Notes under the pieces: generated by a model
Seen by the model: only the letters and a program-made list of their open reading frames with translations
Database searches by the model: none
Told to the model about the DNA's origin: nothing
DNA from: CBDCRK01 sp965220955
Lineage (GTDB): Bacteria > Desulfobacterota > Binatia > Bin18 > CBDCRK01
Length of the DNA stretch: 64,000 nucleotides
Direction of reading: 5' to 3'
Assembly: GCA_965220955.1 (NCBI GenBank)
Contig: CBDCRK010000035.1
Location: 186,001 to 250,000, forward strand
Program-made: the position numbers and the translations under genes
Part shown: positions 26,088 through 33,982 of the stretch, one piece after another
Layout of the letters: every line of letters starts with the position of its first letter
Position numbering within the stretch: the stretch's first letter is position 1

Positions 26088-27518
26088 ATGGAAAATCCGA
26101 ATTTAGCGCTGGAACTTTCATCAGAGGAAATGCGACGCTTGGTTGCCCAGGCTGTGGACCACATTGTGACCCACATTGAGTCCTTGCCGGATCAACCTTC
26201 TGCCGATATTGAAGGAGGCCCGGAACTGGCCCGCAGTCTTATAGAACCTCTTCCACAAAAAGGCCAGCCTTATGAAGAGTTGCTTGAGTTACTGTTTCAA
26301 AAACTCATTCCCAAAACCTTCAATACCGCCGGGCCTGGCTATCTGGCTTATATTCCCGGTGGCGGTATTTTCCATTCCGCTGTGGCCGACCTGATTTCCA
26401 ATGCGGTGAATCGTTATGTAGGGGTATGGCTGGCGTCTCCCGGACTGGCACGCTTGGAAGCCAATGTGGTGCGCTGGTTTAACGATATTATGGATTATCC
26501 TCCCCAAGCCCAGGGATTTCTTACCAGTGGGGGGTCCCTGGCTAACTTCTCCGCCCTGGTCACGGCTCGCAGGCAACGCCTTCCCGAAAACTTCTTCTTG
26601 GGCACCCTTTATACCTCGGATCAAACCCATCACTCGGTACAAAAGGCGGCTATTCTTGCTGGATTTCCTCTGCAAAATGTGCGTGAGATTCCCTCAGATG
26701 CGCAATTCCGTGTCCGGGTTGATCTTCTAGCCGAGAAGATTGCCGAGGATAGGCAGGCGGGATTCGCCCCTTTTATGATTGCCGGCAATGCCGGGACAAC
26801 CAACACCGGAGCTGTGGATGATCTGCAAGCTCTGGCAGATCTAGCCCAGAAGGAAAATTTGTGGCTGCATGTGGATGCCGCTTATGGCGGCTTCTTTATG
26901 CTCACCGAACGTGGACGAAAAGCCATGCAGGGCATCCACCGAGCTGATTCTATTATTCTGGATCCCCACAAAGGGTTGTTTCTCCCTTATGGGACTGGAT
27001 CACTTCTGGTGCGAGATGGCGAGGCGCTAAAGCAGGCCCATAGCGTTCATGCCCACTATCTTCCGGTTATGCAGGAAGACCCGGATTTGGTGGACTTCTG
27101 CGAGCTTTCTCCTGAACTCTCACGTGATTTTCGGGGACTGCGGGTTTGGTTGCCTCTGAAGATGCATGGGATTGAACCGTTCCGCCACAATTTAGACGAA
27201 AAACTGGATCTGGCCCTCTGGGCCACGGAAGAGTTGCGAAAAATCGAGGGCATGGAAATTGTTGCTGAGCCCCAGCTTTCCATTGTGGCTTTTCGTCTGA
27301 CCAAGCCGGGGCTCGATGAGGCGACTCTGACCCAGCTTAACCAGGAGTTGCTTAACCGCATCAATATGCGCAAGCATACCTATCTTACAGGAACCATGCT
27401 CGGCGATTGCTTTGCTATTCGTATATGTGTCCTCTCCTTCCGCACCCACTTTGACCGCATGCAAGACTGCCTCGAAGACATACGCGCCGCCATTAAGGAG
27501 ACTGTTAGAAGAAGGTAG
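26088..27518 (+). CDS. PLP-dependent (aromatic-L-amino-acid-type) decarboxylase
   Basis: A 476-residue group II decarboxylase: SGGSLANFSALVTARR substrate/cofactor entry, FYTSDQTHHSVQKAA-like helix, WLHVDAAYGGFFML with the PLP Asp, and the PLP lysine in ILDPHKGLFLPYGTGSLLV (near residue 304). It decarboxylates an aromatic or acidic amino acid. The length is normal for the family. It ends 106 bases before a decayed cyclase. Confidence 0.92.
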   Translation: MENPNLALELSSEEMRRLVAQAVDHIVTHIESLPDQPSADIEGGPELARSLIEPLPQKGQPYEELLELLFQKLIPKTFNTAGPGYLAYIPGGGIFHSAVADLISNAVNRYVGVWLASPGLARLEANVVRWFNDIMDYPPQAQGFLTSGGSLANFSALVTARRQRLPENFFLGTLYTSDQTHHSVQKAAILAGFPLQNVREIPSDAQFRVRVDLLAEKIAEDRQAGFAPFMIAGNAGTTNTGAVDDLQALADLAQKENLWLHVDAAYGGFFMLTERGRKAMQGIHRADSIILDPHKGLFLPYGTGSLLVRDGEALKQAHSVHAHYLPVMQEDPDLVDFCELSPELSRDFRGLRVWLPLKMHGIEPFRHNLDEKLDLALWATEELRKIEGMEIVAEPQLSIVAFRLTKPGLDEATLTQLNQELLNRINMRKHTYLTGTMLGDCFAIRICVLSFRTHFDRMQDCLEDIRAAIKETVRRR

Positions 27519-27534
27519 AGAGATAATCAATAGG

Positions 27535-27570
27535 CAATGTCTGAGCTGCGGATACGAAATCTGTACTCCT
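27535..27570 (+). pseudogene. Zinc-ribbon relic of a cyclase gene
   Basis: The bases read QCLSCGYE in frame, matching the MRCLSCGFENPEG zinc-ribbon start of the cyclase relic at 28975 (both DNA and protein). No start or continuation survives. It is probably the 5' end of the deleted cyclase that follows. Confidence 0.5.
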
Positions 27571-27624
27571 TATCAAAGAACTACGGCCCGGAACGGTCAT
27601 CAAAGATGAGTTAGCGGAGGACAT

Positions 27625-28008
27625 GTGAAATTCTACAAGGTAGTCGACCAAGCGATTGAACTGCTCCGCAGTCGAGGCCGCGCTACATACCGTGCCTTGA
27701 AGCGGGAGTTTGCTTTAGACGACGATTTTCTCGAAGACCTCAAAGAAGAACTTATCGAGGGCCAACAGGTGGCAGTCGATGAGGTCGTCGTCCGCTCTAT
27801 TCATAAAGACGATTTACACACCGATTACATTCCCGTGGGGCATTCCACCAATATCGCCGCGCGCATGGAGCAGATGGCCACACCGGGCTCTATAGTGGTG
27901 ACAGAGTATACTCACAATCTGTTATCCGATGTCTACAACTGGTTTACCGAAGGGTTTGACACCAAAGATTTGCAAGAGGCGAAGGCCTTGCTGGAGGAGC
28001 TCTTCTGA
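27625..28008 (+). CDS. Miniaturised cyclase-family protein (internal-deletion derivative)
   Basis: A 127-residue open frame that fuses three distant pieces of a zinc-ribbon cyclase/ATPase protein. Residues 1-55 are the N-terminal MKFYKVVDQAIELLRSRGR module (winged-helix-like). Residues 56-100 are the last part of the class III cyclase domain (DLHTDYIPVGHSTNIAARME). Residues 103-127 are the extreme tail WFTEGFDTKDLQEAKALLEE. The first cyclase subdomain, the ATPase and the TPR region are gone, so catalysis is not expected. Start: GTG/ATG near 27625 with GGAGGACAT upstream. It may be expressed or merely a relic that kept its frame. Confidence 0.6.
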   Translation: MKFYKVVDQAIELLRSRGRATYRALKREFALDDDFLEDLKEELIEGQQVAVDEVVVRSIHKDDLHTDYIPVGHSTNIAARMEQMATPGSIVVTEYTHNLLSDVYNWFTEGFDTKDLQEAKALLEELF

Positions 28009-28082
28009 CAGTAGGACGGCGTACGGTTCTAGAGGTATCTCCTTAGTCTTACCTTGGTGCCGGGAGGACCGACACGGGAGAT

Positions 28083-28172
28083 ATGGATGAAAGAGATGAC
28101 GGGACAGAGGCCGCAGGGAAAGAGGAAAAGAAGGTGGAGGTTGAAAAGAGAGTCCGTGAGGATGGTGTCTGA
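28083..28172 (+). CDS. 29-residue charged leader-like protein of a micro-cassette
   Basis: ATG 28083 opens MDERDDGTEAAGKEEKKVEV and ends with TGA at 28170-28172, overlapping the ATG of the next gene (TGATG). GGGAGAT sits upstream. The product is mostly Glu/Asp/Lys/Arg with no hydrophobic core, and the coupling suggests it serves translation or regulation of the downstream pair. Unknown; could be chance. Confidence 0.4.
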   Translation: MDERDDGTEAAGKEEKKVEVEKRVREDGV

Positions 28173-28480
28173 TGAAGACTACCCGCTATGTCTACTTGCT
28201 GACGTTCAACGACCGGAAGCGTCACGAGCATGTCGTCGAACGTGGGCGGGTGATGAAGTTTATGGTACAGTATGAGACCTTCGTTGGGGGAGCATGGCGT
28301 CCTGTTGTCCGCTATGATATGGCCCATGGCTTCCCCCACGTGGACAAGATACACTCTGATGGCACGGTGGAGAAAATTCCCCTCCTCACCAATGATGGGG
28401 AGGCGCTGAGTTTTGCCGATCAAGACATCGATGAGAACTGGGAACACTATAAAGAGGCGTATATGAGAGGGGGGCAATAA
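28172..28480 (+). CDS. Small protein, DUF7718-like
   Basis: A 102-residue soluble protein: RYVYLLTFNDRKRHEHVVER, then a beta-rich middle FMVQYETFVGGAWRPVVRYD, and HGFPHVDKIHSDGTVEKIPL before an acidic C-terminal helix ENWEHYKEAYMRGG. It resembles a small conserved family (DUF7718) of unknown role. The ATG overlaps the 29-residue ORF stop, and its TAA overlaps the next ATG (TAATG), so it is translationally coupled on both sides. The compact pairing suggests a two-component module. Confidence 0.7.
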   Translation: MKTTRYVYLLTFNDRKRHEHVVERGRVMKFMVQYETFVGGAWRPVVRYDMAHGFPHVDKIHSDGTVEKIPLLTNDGEALSFADQDIDENWEHYKEAYMRGGQ

Positions 28481-28749
28481 TGACAGAACGAGAGCTTTTC
28501 ACTAAGAACCTGAAGCTTTCCAAGGAGTTCGACCTCTACTTGCTAGAGCACCCCAAGGTGGCGGAGCAGATCCCGGAGAATGCCTTGATTGTTCTCCTCT
28601 CGGAGGAAGATCCAGAGCTATGCGAGAAGAATATAGAACTAGCCCGGACGCGTCGAGAGCCCGGCCAATCCCTCGTCTATATCCGGGTCGAGAAGGTGTC
28701 CCCGCCCCGCTCGTGCTTGGTGAACCCCCGGGTAGAGGTGGTTCCCTGA
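28480..28749 (+). CDS. Small protein, DUF5647-like
   Basis: An 89-residue protein: MTERELFTKNLKLSKEFDLY, LLEHPKVAEQIPENALIVLL, and EDPELCEKNIELARTRREPG followed by LVYIRVEK. The composition and motif set match the DUF5647 family, which has no assigned activity. The TAATG overlap with its partner indicates coupled translation. The last 15 residues look like an extension. Confidence 0.72.
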   Translation: MTERELFTKNLKLSKEFDLYLLEHPKVAEQIPENALIVLLSEEDPELCEKNIELARTRREPGQSLVYIRVEKVSPPRSCLVNPRVEVVP

Positions 28750-28869
28750 GAAGACTGAGTGTCTCTCTTTCCAGAAGCTGAGGTTTGAGTTCTATTGGGG
28801 ATCTCCGCTAGTCCGCAAAGGGTCCTCTATGGGGCCCCGTGGCTGTAAGAGGAAAGTGAGCAGTATGTA

Positions 28870-28915
28870 GAAAGGCTCGCCGAAAGGCTCGCCGAAAGGC
28901 TTGCCGAAAGGCTTA
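28870..28915 (+). repeat. 12-bp tandem repeat, four copies
   Basis: GAAAGGCTCGCC repeats about four times with one or two changes per unit, encoding ERLAERLAERLAERL in a short frame that ends at TAA 28950. It lies between the DUF5647-like gene and the cyclase relic, in a stretch with no other gene. Confidence 0.8.
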
Positions 28916-28974
28916 GGCGAGAGCAAGGGTTGAACTTTGGAGGGCTCTAAACCGGGTCCTGGAGGTTGCCGGGT

Positions 28975-29258
28975 ATGCGCTGTCTGAGCTGTGGGTTTGA
29001 AAATCCAGAAGGAATGAAATTCTGCGGCGAATGCGCCACCCCGCTCACGGGGCAGTCCGGCGTCTAGAGTCTGGAGTCCAACCTGTCCAGTCCCTCCTCA
29101 GCTACACGCCGCCCCACCTGGCCGAACGCATCCTGGCTGAACAAGCGGCGATGGAATCGCACGGGACAACCGACGGCGAGAGAAAAACCATCACGGCTCT
29201 CTTTTCGGACCTCAAAGGCTCGACGGCCCTCATTGAAGGACTCGACCCTATCTCATAG
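28975..29258 (+). pseudogene. Zinc-ribbon cyclase, N-terminal relic
   Basis: GGAGGTTGCCGGGT precedes ATG 28975, which encodes MRCLSCGFENPEG and MKFCGECATPLTG, a CxxC-x-CxxC zinc ribbon, stopping at TAG 29065. In a shifted frame follow LLSYTPPHLAERILAEQAAM and ERKTITALFSDLKGSTALIE, the start of the class III cyclase catalytic domain with its metal Asp. That frame ends at TAG 29256. The gene is interrupted by frameshift and stop, with the remainder lost. Confidence 0.75.
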
Positions 29259-29329
29259 GGGGGCGGATAGGCAATAGTTACCGCCTTTGCCTTGAGCTAG
29301 TCCTCTCTCCTTTTCTTCTCTATAATCCT

Positions 29330-29530
29330 GAGCAGGAGGCACGTGAGAAGTTGTTGCTGCTGCATGTGGCAACCAATGTGAATGATTTACGTGTTCCGCC
29401 TAGCAATCGGCTAGAAAAGCTCAAAGGCGACCGGGCGGGTCAGTGGAGTATTCGCATCAACCCAGCAATGGCGGATCTGTTTTATCTGGAATGACGGAGA
29501 CGCCTATGCGGTAGAAATTGGTGATTCTCC
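29330..29530 (+). pseudogene. HigB/RelE-like type II toxin relic
   Basis: The frame reads EKLLLLHVATNVNDLRVPPS, then RLEKLKGDRAGQWSIRIN, the core of HigB-family mRNA-interferase toxins. One extra base near 29463 breaks it; in the next frame come QWRICFIWNDGDAYAVEI, the canonical end. No start codon and no antitoxin gene (HigA) remain. It is wedged between cyclase head and tail relics. Confidence 0.7.
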
Positions 29531-29532
29531 TT

Positions 29533-29610
29533 TGGTTCACCGAAGGCTTTGACACGGCGGACCTCAAAGAGGCCAAAGCCCTGCTCGATGACCTATCGGA
29601 GGCTAAATGA
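29533..29610 (+). pseudogene. Cyclase C-terminal tail relic
   Basis: WFTEGFDTADLKEAKALLDD followed by a TGA. It is the third copy of this tail in the window and probably the end of the gene whose head is at 28975, with toxin sequence between. Confidence 0.7.
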
Positions 29611-29659
29611 AATTCTCCGAAATGCAAAACTGTTTTTTCTTTAAGAGGAGGTAACCATA

Positions 29660-30682
29660 ATGAAATTTGGCTTTATGCAAGATTTTCGCAATCCATTGCC
29701 ATGGCGGCGACCCTATCCGGAGCTATATAAAGCGCTCCTTGATCAGATTGTGCGGGCCGAGGAGCTGGGCTATGATAATGCCTGGCTTACTGAGCATCAC
29801 TTTACTGAAGATGGGTATAATCCCTCGCTTTTGCCCACTGCTGCGGCCGTTGCTGCTCGCACCAGTCGTATTCGTATTGGTACCTTTGTTTTGCTTCTGC
29901 CTTTCCAGCATCCCGTACGGGTGGCAGAGGATGCTACCTGTGTGGATATTTTTTCTAATGGTCGTTTTGACCTTGGAGTAGGGCAGGGGTACTCGTATAA
30001 GGAGTTTAATGCCTTGTGCATGCGGCGCGAGGAGCGTTCGGCCCGCTTGGCAGAGGGAGTGGAATTGATCAGCCGATTGTGGACCGAAGAACATGTGACC
30101 TTTACCGGCAAGTTCACTCAGGTCAAAGACCTCAGACTTGAACCCCGGCCGGTGCAGCAACCTCATCCTCCTATCTGGATCGGGGCTCGGGCCGAAAAAG
30201 CAATCCGTCGTGCCGCCCGCCTTGGACATCCCTTGCTAGCTACCGGCGGACCGGACCCTGCTCCAATTTACGTGCAAACGCTTAAGGAGTGTGGTCGGGA
30301 GCCGACAGACTTCTCTATTGGACAGCTGCGCTTTGTTTATGTGGCTGAGACCGAAGATAAGGCCTGGGAGGATACCCAGGATCATATCCAGAGTATGATG
30401 CAGTTTTATAGCGAGATCCTGGCAGAAGCTAATGATGCGCCAGGAGATGACCAGCTCTGGCAGTTTGAGCGGCCTCAAGATATCCGTCATTCGGCATTTG
30501 CTGAAGGGGCCATGATAGGGACTCCTGACCAGGTAGCCAAGAAGCTGGAACGTTTCTGCCAGGATTTTCTCTGCACCCATTTTATTATGGGTACCCAGTT
30601 GCCGGGCCTTGATCCTAAAAAAGGCACACAGTCATTAGAGCTGTTTGCCAAGGAAGTCATGCCAAGCTTTCGCAAAGCTTAA
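29660..30682 (+). CDS. LLM-class flavin-dependent oxidoreductase
   Basis: A 340-residue luciferase-like TIM-barrel oxidoreductase. The start MKFGFMQDFRNPLPWRRPYP, AWLTEHHFTEDGYNPS with the active-site-region His residues, RTSRIRIGTFVLLLPFQHPV, FDLGVGQGY and PPIWIGARAEKAIRRAARLG are family hallmarks. It uses F420 or FMN to oxidise or reduce a small organic molecule. GAGGTAACCATA precedes ATG 29660. The following SDR starts 14 bases after its stop, so an operon is likely. Confidence 0.9.
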   Translation: MKFGFMQDFRNPLPWRRPYPELYKALLDQIVRAEELGYDNAWLTEHHFTEDGYNPSLLPTAAAVAARTSRIRIGTFVLLLPFQHPVRVAEDATCVDIFSNGRFDLGVGQGYSYKEFNALCMRREERSARLAEGVELISRLWTEEHVTFTGKFTQVKDLRLEPRPVQQPHPPIWIGARAEKAIRRAARLGHPLLATGGPDPAPIYVQTLKECGREPTDFSIGQLRFVYVAETEDKAWEDTQDHIQSMMQFYSEILAEANDAPGDDQLWQFERPQDIRHSAFAEGAMIGTPDQVAKKLERFCQDFLCTHFIMGTQLPGLDPKKGTQSLELFAKEVMPSFRKA

Positions 30683-30695
30683 GGAGGGAAAGACC

Positions 30696-31457
30696 ATGCA
30701 ATTCGACGGTAAATGCGCTTTGGTCACAGGCGGCGGTAGTGGTATTGGCCGGGCGGTATGTCTTGCTCTTGCCCGCGAGGGGGCTGGGGTTGGCATAGCG
30801 GATGTAAGTATAGAAGGGGCCGAGGCTACTGCCCAAGAAGCGAACAAAAACAACAGAAAGACTCTTGCTCTTCAGGTTGATGTGACCAATCCGGCTGCGG
30901 TAAAGGACATGGTGAGCCGTGCAGTAGCTGAGTTGGGCCACATTGACATTCTGGTCAACAGTGCCGGAGTACGGGAGATTGTGCCCTTCCTGCAGCTGCC
31001 TTTTGAGGAGTGGCAGCGGGTCATTGCTACCAACCTTACCGGGACTTTCTTGTGCAGCCAAGCGGTAGCCCAGCATATGGTTGGGCAGGGTAGGAGCGGT
31101 AAAATCGTAAACCTGGCTTCTGTTGCTGGTCTTATGGCTGTGCCTAACCGTGCCGCTTATGTTTCCTCCAAGCATGCGGTTGTGGGTCTGACCAAGGAAA
31201 TGGCTATGGAGCTGGGGGACAAAAATATTCAGGTTAACGCCATTGCTCCCGGGGTAGTGGAGACCGCTATGACCGCATCATACTTTGGCAATACTGAGCT
31301 TGTTGCTTCTCTCAAAAAGGTTCATCCCGCAGGTCGCTGGGCTCAGCCAGAAGAGATTGCCGGTCTCATTCTTTTTTTGGCCTCAGACAAGGCTGACTTC
31401 ATTACTGGGGCAACCTTCCCTATTGACGGAGGGTTTGCAGCCGGCAAGGCATTTTGA
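30696..31457 (+). CDS. SDR family oxidoreductase
   Basis: A 253-residue classical SDR: VTGGGSGIGRAVCLALARE, NSAGVREIVPF, catalytic LASVAGLMAVPNRAAYVSSK and ITGATFPIDGGFA. The start MQFDGKCALV has AAGGAGGG just upstream; the frame runs 17 codons further into the previous gene but is not required. It lies between an LLM oxidoreductase and a CoA transferase in one transcription unit. Confidence 0.9.
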   Translation: MQFDGKCALVTGGGSGIGRAVCLALAREGAGVGIADVSIEGAEATAQEANKNNRKTLALQVDVTNPAAVKDMVSRAVAELGHIDILVNSAGVREIVPFLQLPFEEWQRVIATNLTGTFLCSQAVAQHMVGQGRSGKIVNLASVAGLMAVPNRAAYVSSKHAVVGLTKEMAMELGDKNIQVNAIAPGVVETAMTASYFGNTELVASLKKVHPAGRWAQPEEIAGLILFLASDKADFITGATFPIDGGFAAGKAF

Positions 31458-31469
31458 AGGGGGGAAATC

Positions 31470-32726
31470 ATGACAGACTCCAAACAGATCCTTGAAGGCA
31501 TTCGCATCCTTGATTTCACTCAATGGCTAGCCGGACCACAAGCTTCCCGGCTCATGGTTGACCTGGGGGCTGAAGTTATCAAGGTTGAGCTGCCTCCCAA
31601 AGGAGAACACAGCCGCAACATTCGTATTGTGCCCAAGGATGGTAAAGATGGCGCTACTCCCAGCTACTTCACCATGCATAATCGGGGAAAAAAAAGCTTA
31701 TGTGTGGATATCAAGAGACCCGAGGGACAGGCGGTGATCAAAGACCTGATCAAGGTCTCAGATGTGCTGTTTGAGAATTTTACCCCAGGAATTATGTCCC
31801 ACTATGGCCTGACTTATGACGTAGTTTCACAGGTTAACCCCCGCATCATTATGTGTTCGGTTTCGACCTATGGACAGAGCGGCCCCTATGCCCAGCGTAT
31901 TGGCAACGACCTTGTAGCCCTGGCTGCCGGCGGGTTAATCCATATGATGGGTGAACCGGACGGCTATCCGTCCTACCCGGCTTCGGCCATTGGCGACCAC
32001 ATGGGCGCGCTCAATGCCTTTGGTACTATTTGTGCCGCCCTGTTTCATCGCGAGCGCACCGGTGAGGGTCAGCATATTGACCTGGCCCTGGTCGATTGCA
32101 CTTATAACTCGCATGATTGGGCCTTGGCCGCCTATAGCATTACCGACGGTGAGGTGGACCCACAAAGGGGAGGAACCCAGCGCACCGGCGCCTTTCCCTA
32201 CGGGTCCTTTAAGTCGAAGGACGGCTATATTGCCATTGGCCTGATCACCGAGGCCCATTGGGAGGCCCTGGTAAGAAGAATGGGGCGAGAGGAACTTCTT
32301 GTTTCGCCCGAGTTTAAGACCAACCGCTGGCGCATCCAGAACCAGGATGCGCTTAAAGTGATTATTGAGGAGTGGTTACAGTCCCTTCCTAGTGATGAAG
32401 AGGCCATTCGTATTATGGCGGACGAACTGCGTTTGCCAGTGGCGCCAATCTTATCGGTTGGGCAGTTTGCTCGTAATCCTCATCTCAGCGCTCGCATGAT
32501 TGAAAAGACTCCCGACCCTAATTATGGGGAACTCCTGCTTCTCAAGTCGCCGCACAAGTTTTCCAAGACTCCCCCGCGCATTCCTGGTCCGGCCTCGGCC
32601 TTAGGAGAGCATAATGAAGCGCTTCTCCGCTCCCTGTGCAGCTACTCAGAAGAAAAAATACAAACCCTACGGGAGAGCGGAGTTCTTATTGAGGCCAAAC
32701 GTGCCAAAGCGTCAGCGAGTCAATGA
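31470..32726 (+). CDS. CaiB/BaiF family III CoA-transferase
   Basis: A 418-residue CoA transferase of family III. Signatures are GIRILDFTQWLAGPQASRLM, EVIKVELPP, KKSLCVDIKRPEGQAVIKDL and FENFTPGIM; the catalytic Asp is in PSYPASAIGDHMGALNAFG (near residue 171). It moves CoA between a dicarboxylic or aromatic acyl-CoA and a free acid. It is 12 bases after the SDR with GGGGGGAAATC as ribosome site, consistent with a CoA-dependent catabolic operon. Confidence 0.93.
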   Translation: MTDSKQILEGIRILDFTQWLAGPQASRLMVDLGAEVIKVELPPKGEHSRNIRIVPKDGKDGATPSYFTMHNRGKKSLCVDIKRPEGQAVIKDLIKVSDVLFENFTPGIMSHYGLTYDVVSQVNPRIIMCSVSTYGQSGPYAQRIGNDLVALAAGGLIHMMGEPDGYPSYPASAIGDHMGALNAFGTICAALFHRERTGEGQHIDLALVDCTYNSHDWALAAYSITDGEVDPQRGGTQRTGAFPYGSFKSKDGYIAIGLITEAHWEALVRRMGREELLVSPEFKTNRWRIQNQDALKVIIEEWLQSLPSDEEAIRIMADELRLPVAPILSVGQFARNPHLSARMIEKTPDPNYGELLLLKSPHKFSKTPPRIPGPASALGEHNEALLRSLCSYSEEKIQTLRESGVLIEAKRAKASASQ

Positions 32727-32780
32727 GTCAATGGAACAATGAATCATTGAAAAAATCGGAAAATGTATAGGGGGTGAATT

Positions 32781-33569
32781 ATGCAGCTCCAAGGACAGGT
32801 AGCCCTGGTCACTGGCAGTGGGCGGGGGATTGGTAAGGCTATTGCTCTACGCTTTGCCCGGGAAGGGGCAGATATTGCGGTGGTGGATCTTAACGGAGAG
32901 TGGGCAGAGTCTACAAGCGAGGAGATCAAAGCGTTGGGTCGGAAGGTCTTTATCAAGACCGTGGATGTTAGCGACTATGATCAGGTACAGACGGTAGTGC
33001 AGGAAGCGGTGGCCGCGCTTGGTAAATTGGATATTCTGGTTAACAACGCTGGCATTGGCAAGGCCCAACGGTTTCTAGAAATCACCAAGGAGAACTGGGA
33101 GCGCCACCTCCATATCCATCTCTTTGGGACTTTCTACTGCGCACAGGCCGCTGGTAAAGAAATGGCTAAGCAGAATTATGGCCGTATTGTGAATATTGCT
33201 TCGGTTGCCGGGCTGATGGGACCGATTGATCTTGCTCCTTACGGCACAGCAAAAGCCGGAATTATTGGTCTTACCCGGGCGGCGGCTCTGGACTTGGCCG
33301 ATTATGGGATTACCGTGAATGCTATTGCTCCAGGTCCGATTGATACCGACCTACTGCGTACCTGGCCTGAAGACGCCCTGCGTGAACGGGCACAGCATCT
33401 GCCCATTGCTCGCTTGGGAAAGGTCGAAGAAATTGCCCATGCCGCCCTTTTTCTGGCTTCTCCGGACTCGGGCTTTATTAACGGTACGGTTTTGGCAGTC
33501 GATGGCGGCTCGGTGGCTGCCGGTGCCTACATGGTGGAAAAATACCGGCGACGAAAGGCTGCTTTGTGA
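32781..33569 (+). CDS. SDR family oxidoreductase
   Basis: A 262-residue classical SDR: VTGSGRGIGKAIALRFARE, NNAGIGKAQRFLEI, catalytic NIASVAGLMGPIDLAPYGTA-type Ser/Tyr/Lys and INGTVLAVDGGSVA. A C-terminal extension (AAGAYMVEKYRRRKAAL) is longer than usual. GGGTGAATT precedes the ATG. Likely part of the same unit as the CoA transferase upstream. Confidence 0.88.
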   Translation: MQLQGQVALVTGSGRGIGKAIALRFAREGADIAVVDLNGEWAESTSEEIKALGRKVFIKTVDVSDYDQVQTVVQEAVAALGKLDILVNNAGIGKAQRFLEITKENWERHLHIHLFGTFYCAQAAGKEMAKQNYGRIVNIASVAGLMGPIDLAPYGTAKAGIIGLTRAAALDLADYGITVNAIAPGPIDTDLLRTWPEDALRERAQHLPIARLGKVEEIAHAALFLASPDSGFINGTVLAVDGGSVAAGAYMVEKYRRRKAAL

Positions 33570-33982
33570 TCGGTGTGCCGGAGCCGAGGGCCGAATTTTC
33601 TTCTCCTCTCGGGGGAGATCACAAGGGTAAGTTTTTGGTTAGGGGCTCGAATGGCTTTTTGCTGGATTCCCGCGGGGCGGCCCCCGCTTTCGCGGGAATG
33701 ACACGCTGTCGCAGAGACTCGTGCGGTCTATTACTGTCATGCCCGCGCAGGCGGGCATCCAGATCTTTGTCTTGAGGACCTGCTGGGCGAAGGACCTAGA
33801 AGACCTGCTTTTCTCTTCAGCCCCGTGTTACAAGGACCGTCCCTACCGGATGGTAGATCGATCACGGATGCGGGGTGATTGATGATGGGTTCGGATTAGT
33901 AGTATAGAGCAAACGTTCAAACGTTCCCCAGTTTTTGGGAATGAGGACAAGTGAGCAGGACTGGATTAAGGAGGGTGCTTCT
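33570..33982. other. Intergenic region with two palindromic repeats
   Basis: No gene is supported in these 413 bases. It holds ATTCCCGCG...CGCGGGAAT (33666-33699) and ATGCCCGC-GCAG-GCGGGCAT (33739-33758), both common types of dispersed palindromic repeat. AAGGAGGG at its end serves the LLM gene. Confidence 0.75.

Noticed and set aside
28870..28915. Protein-coding ERLA coiled-coil gene
   Set aside because: The short frame begins just after a stop and has no start codon or ribosome site.
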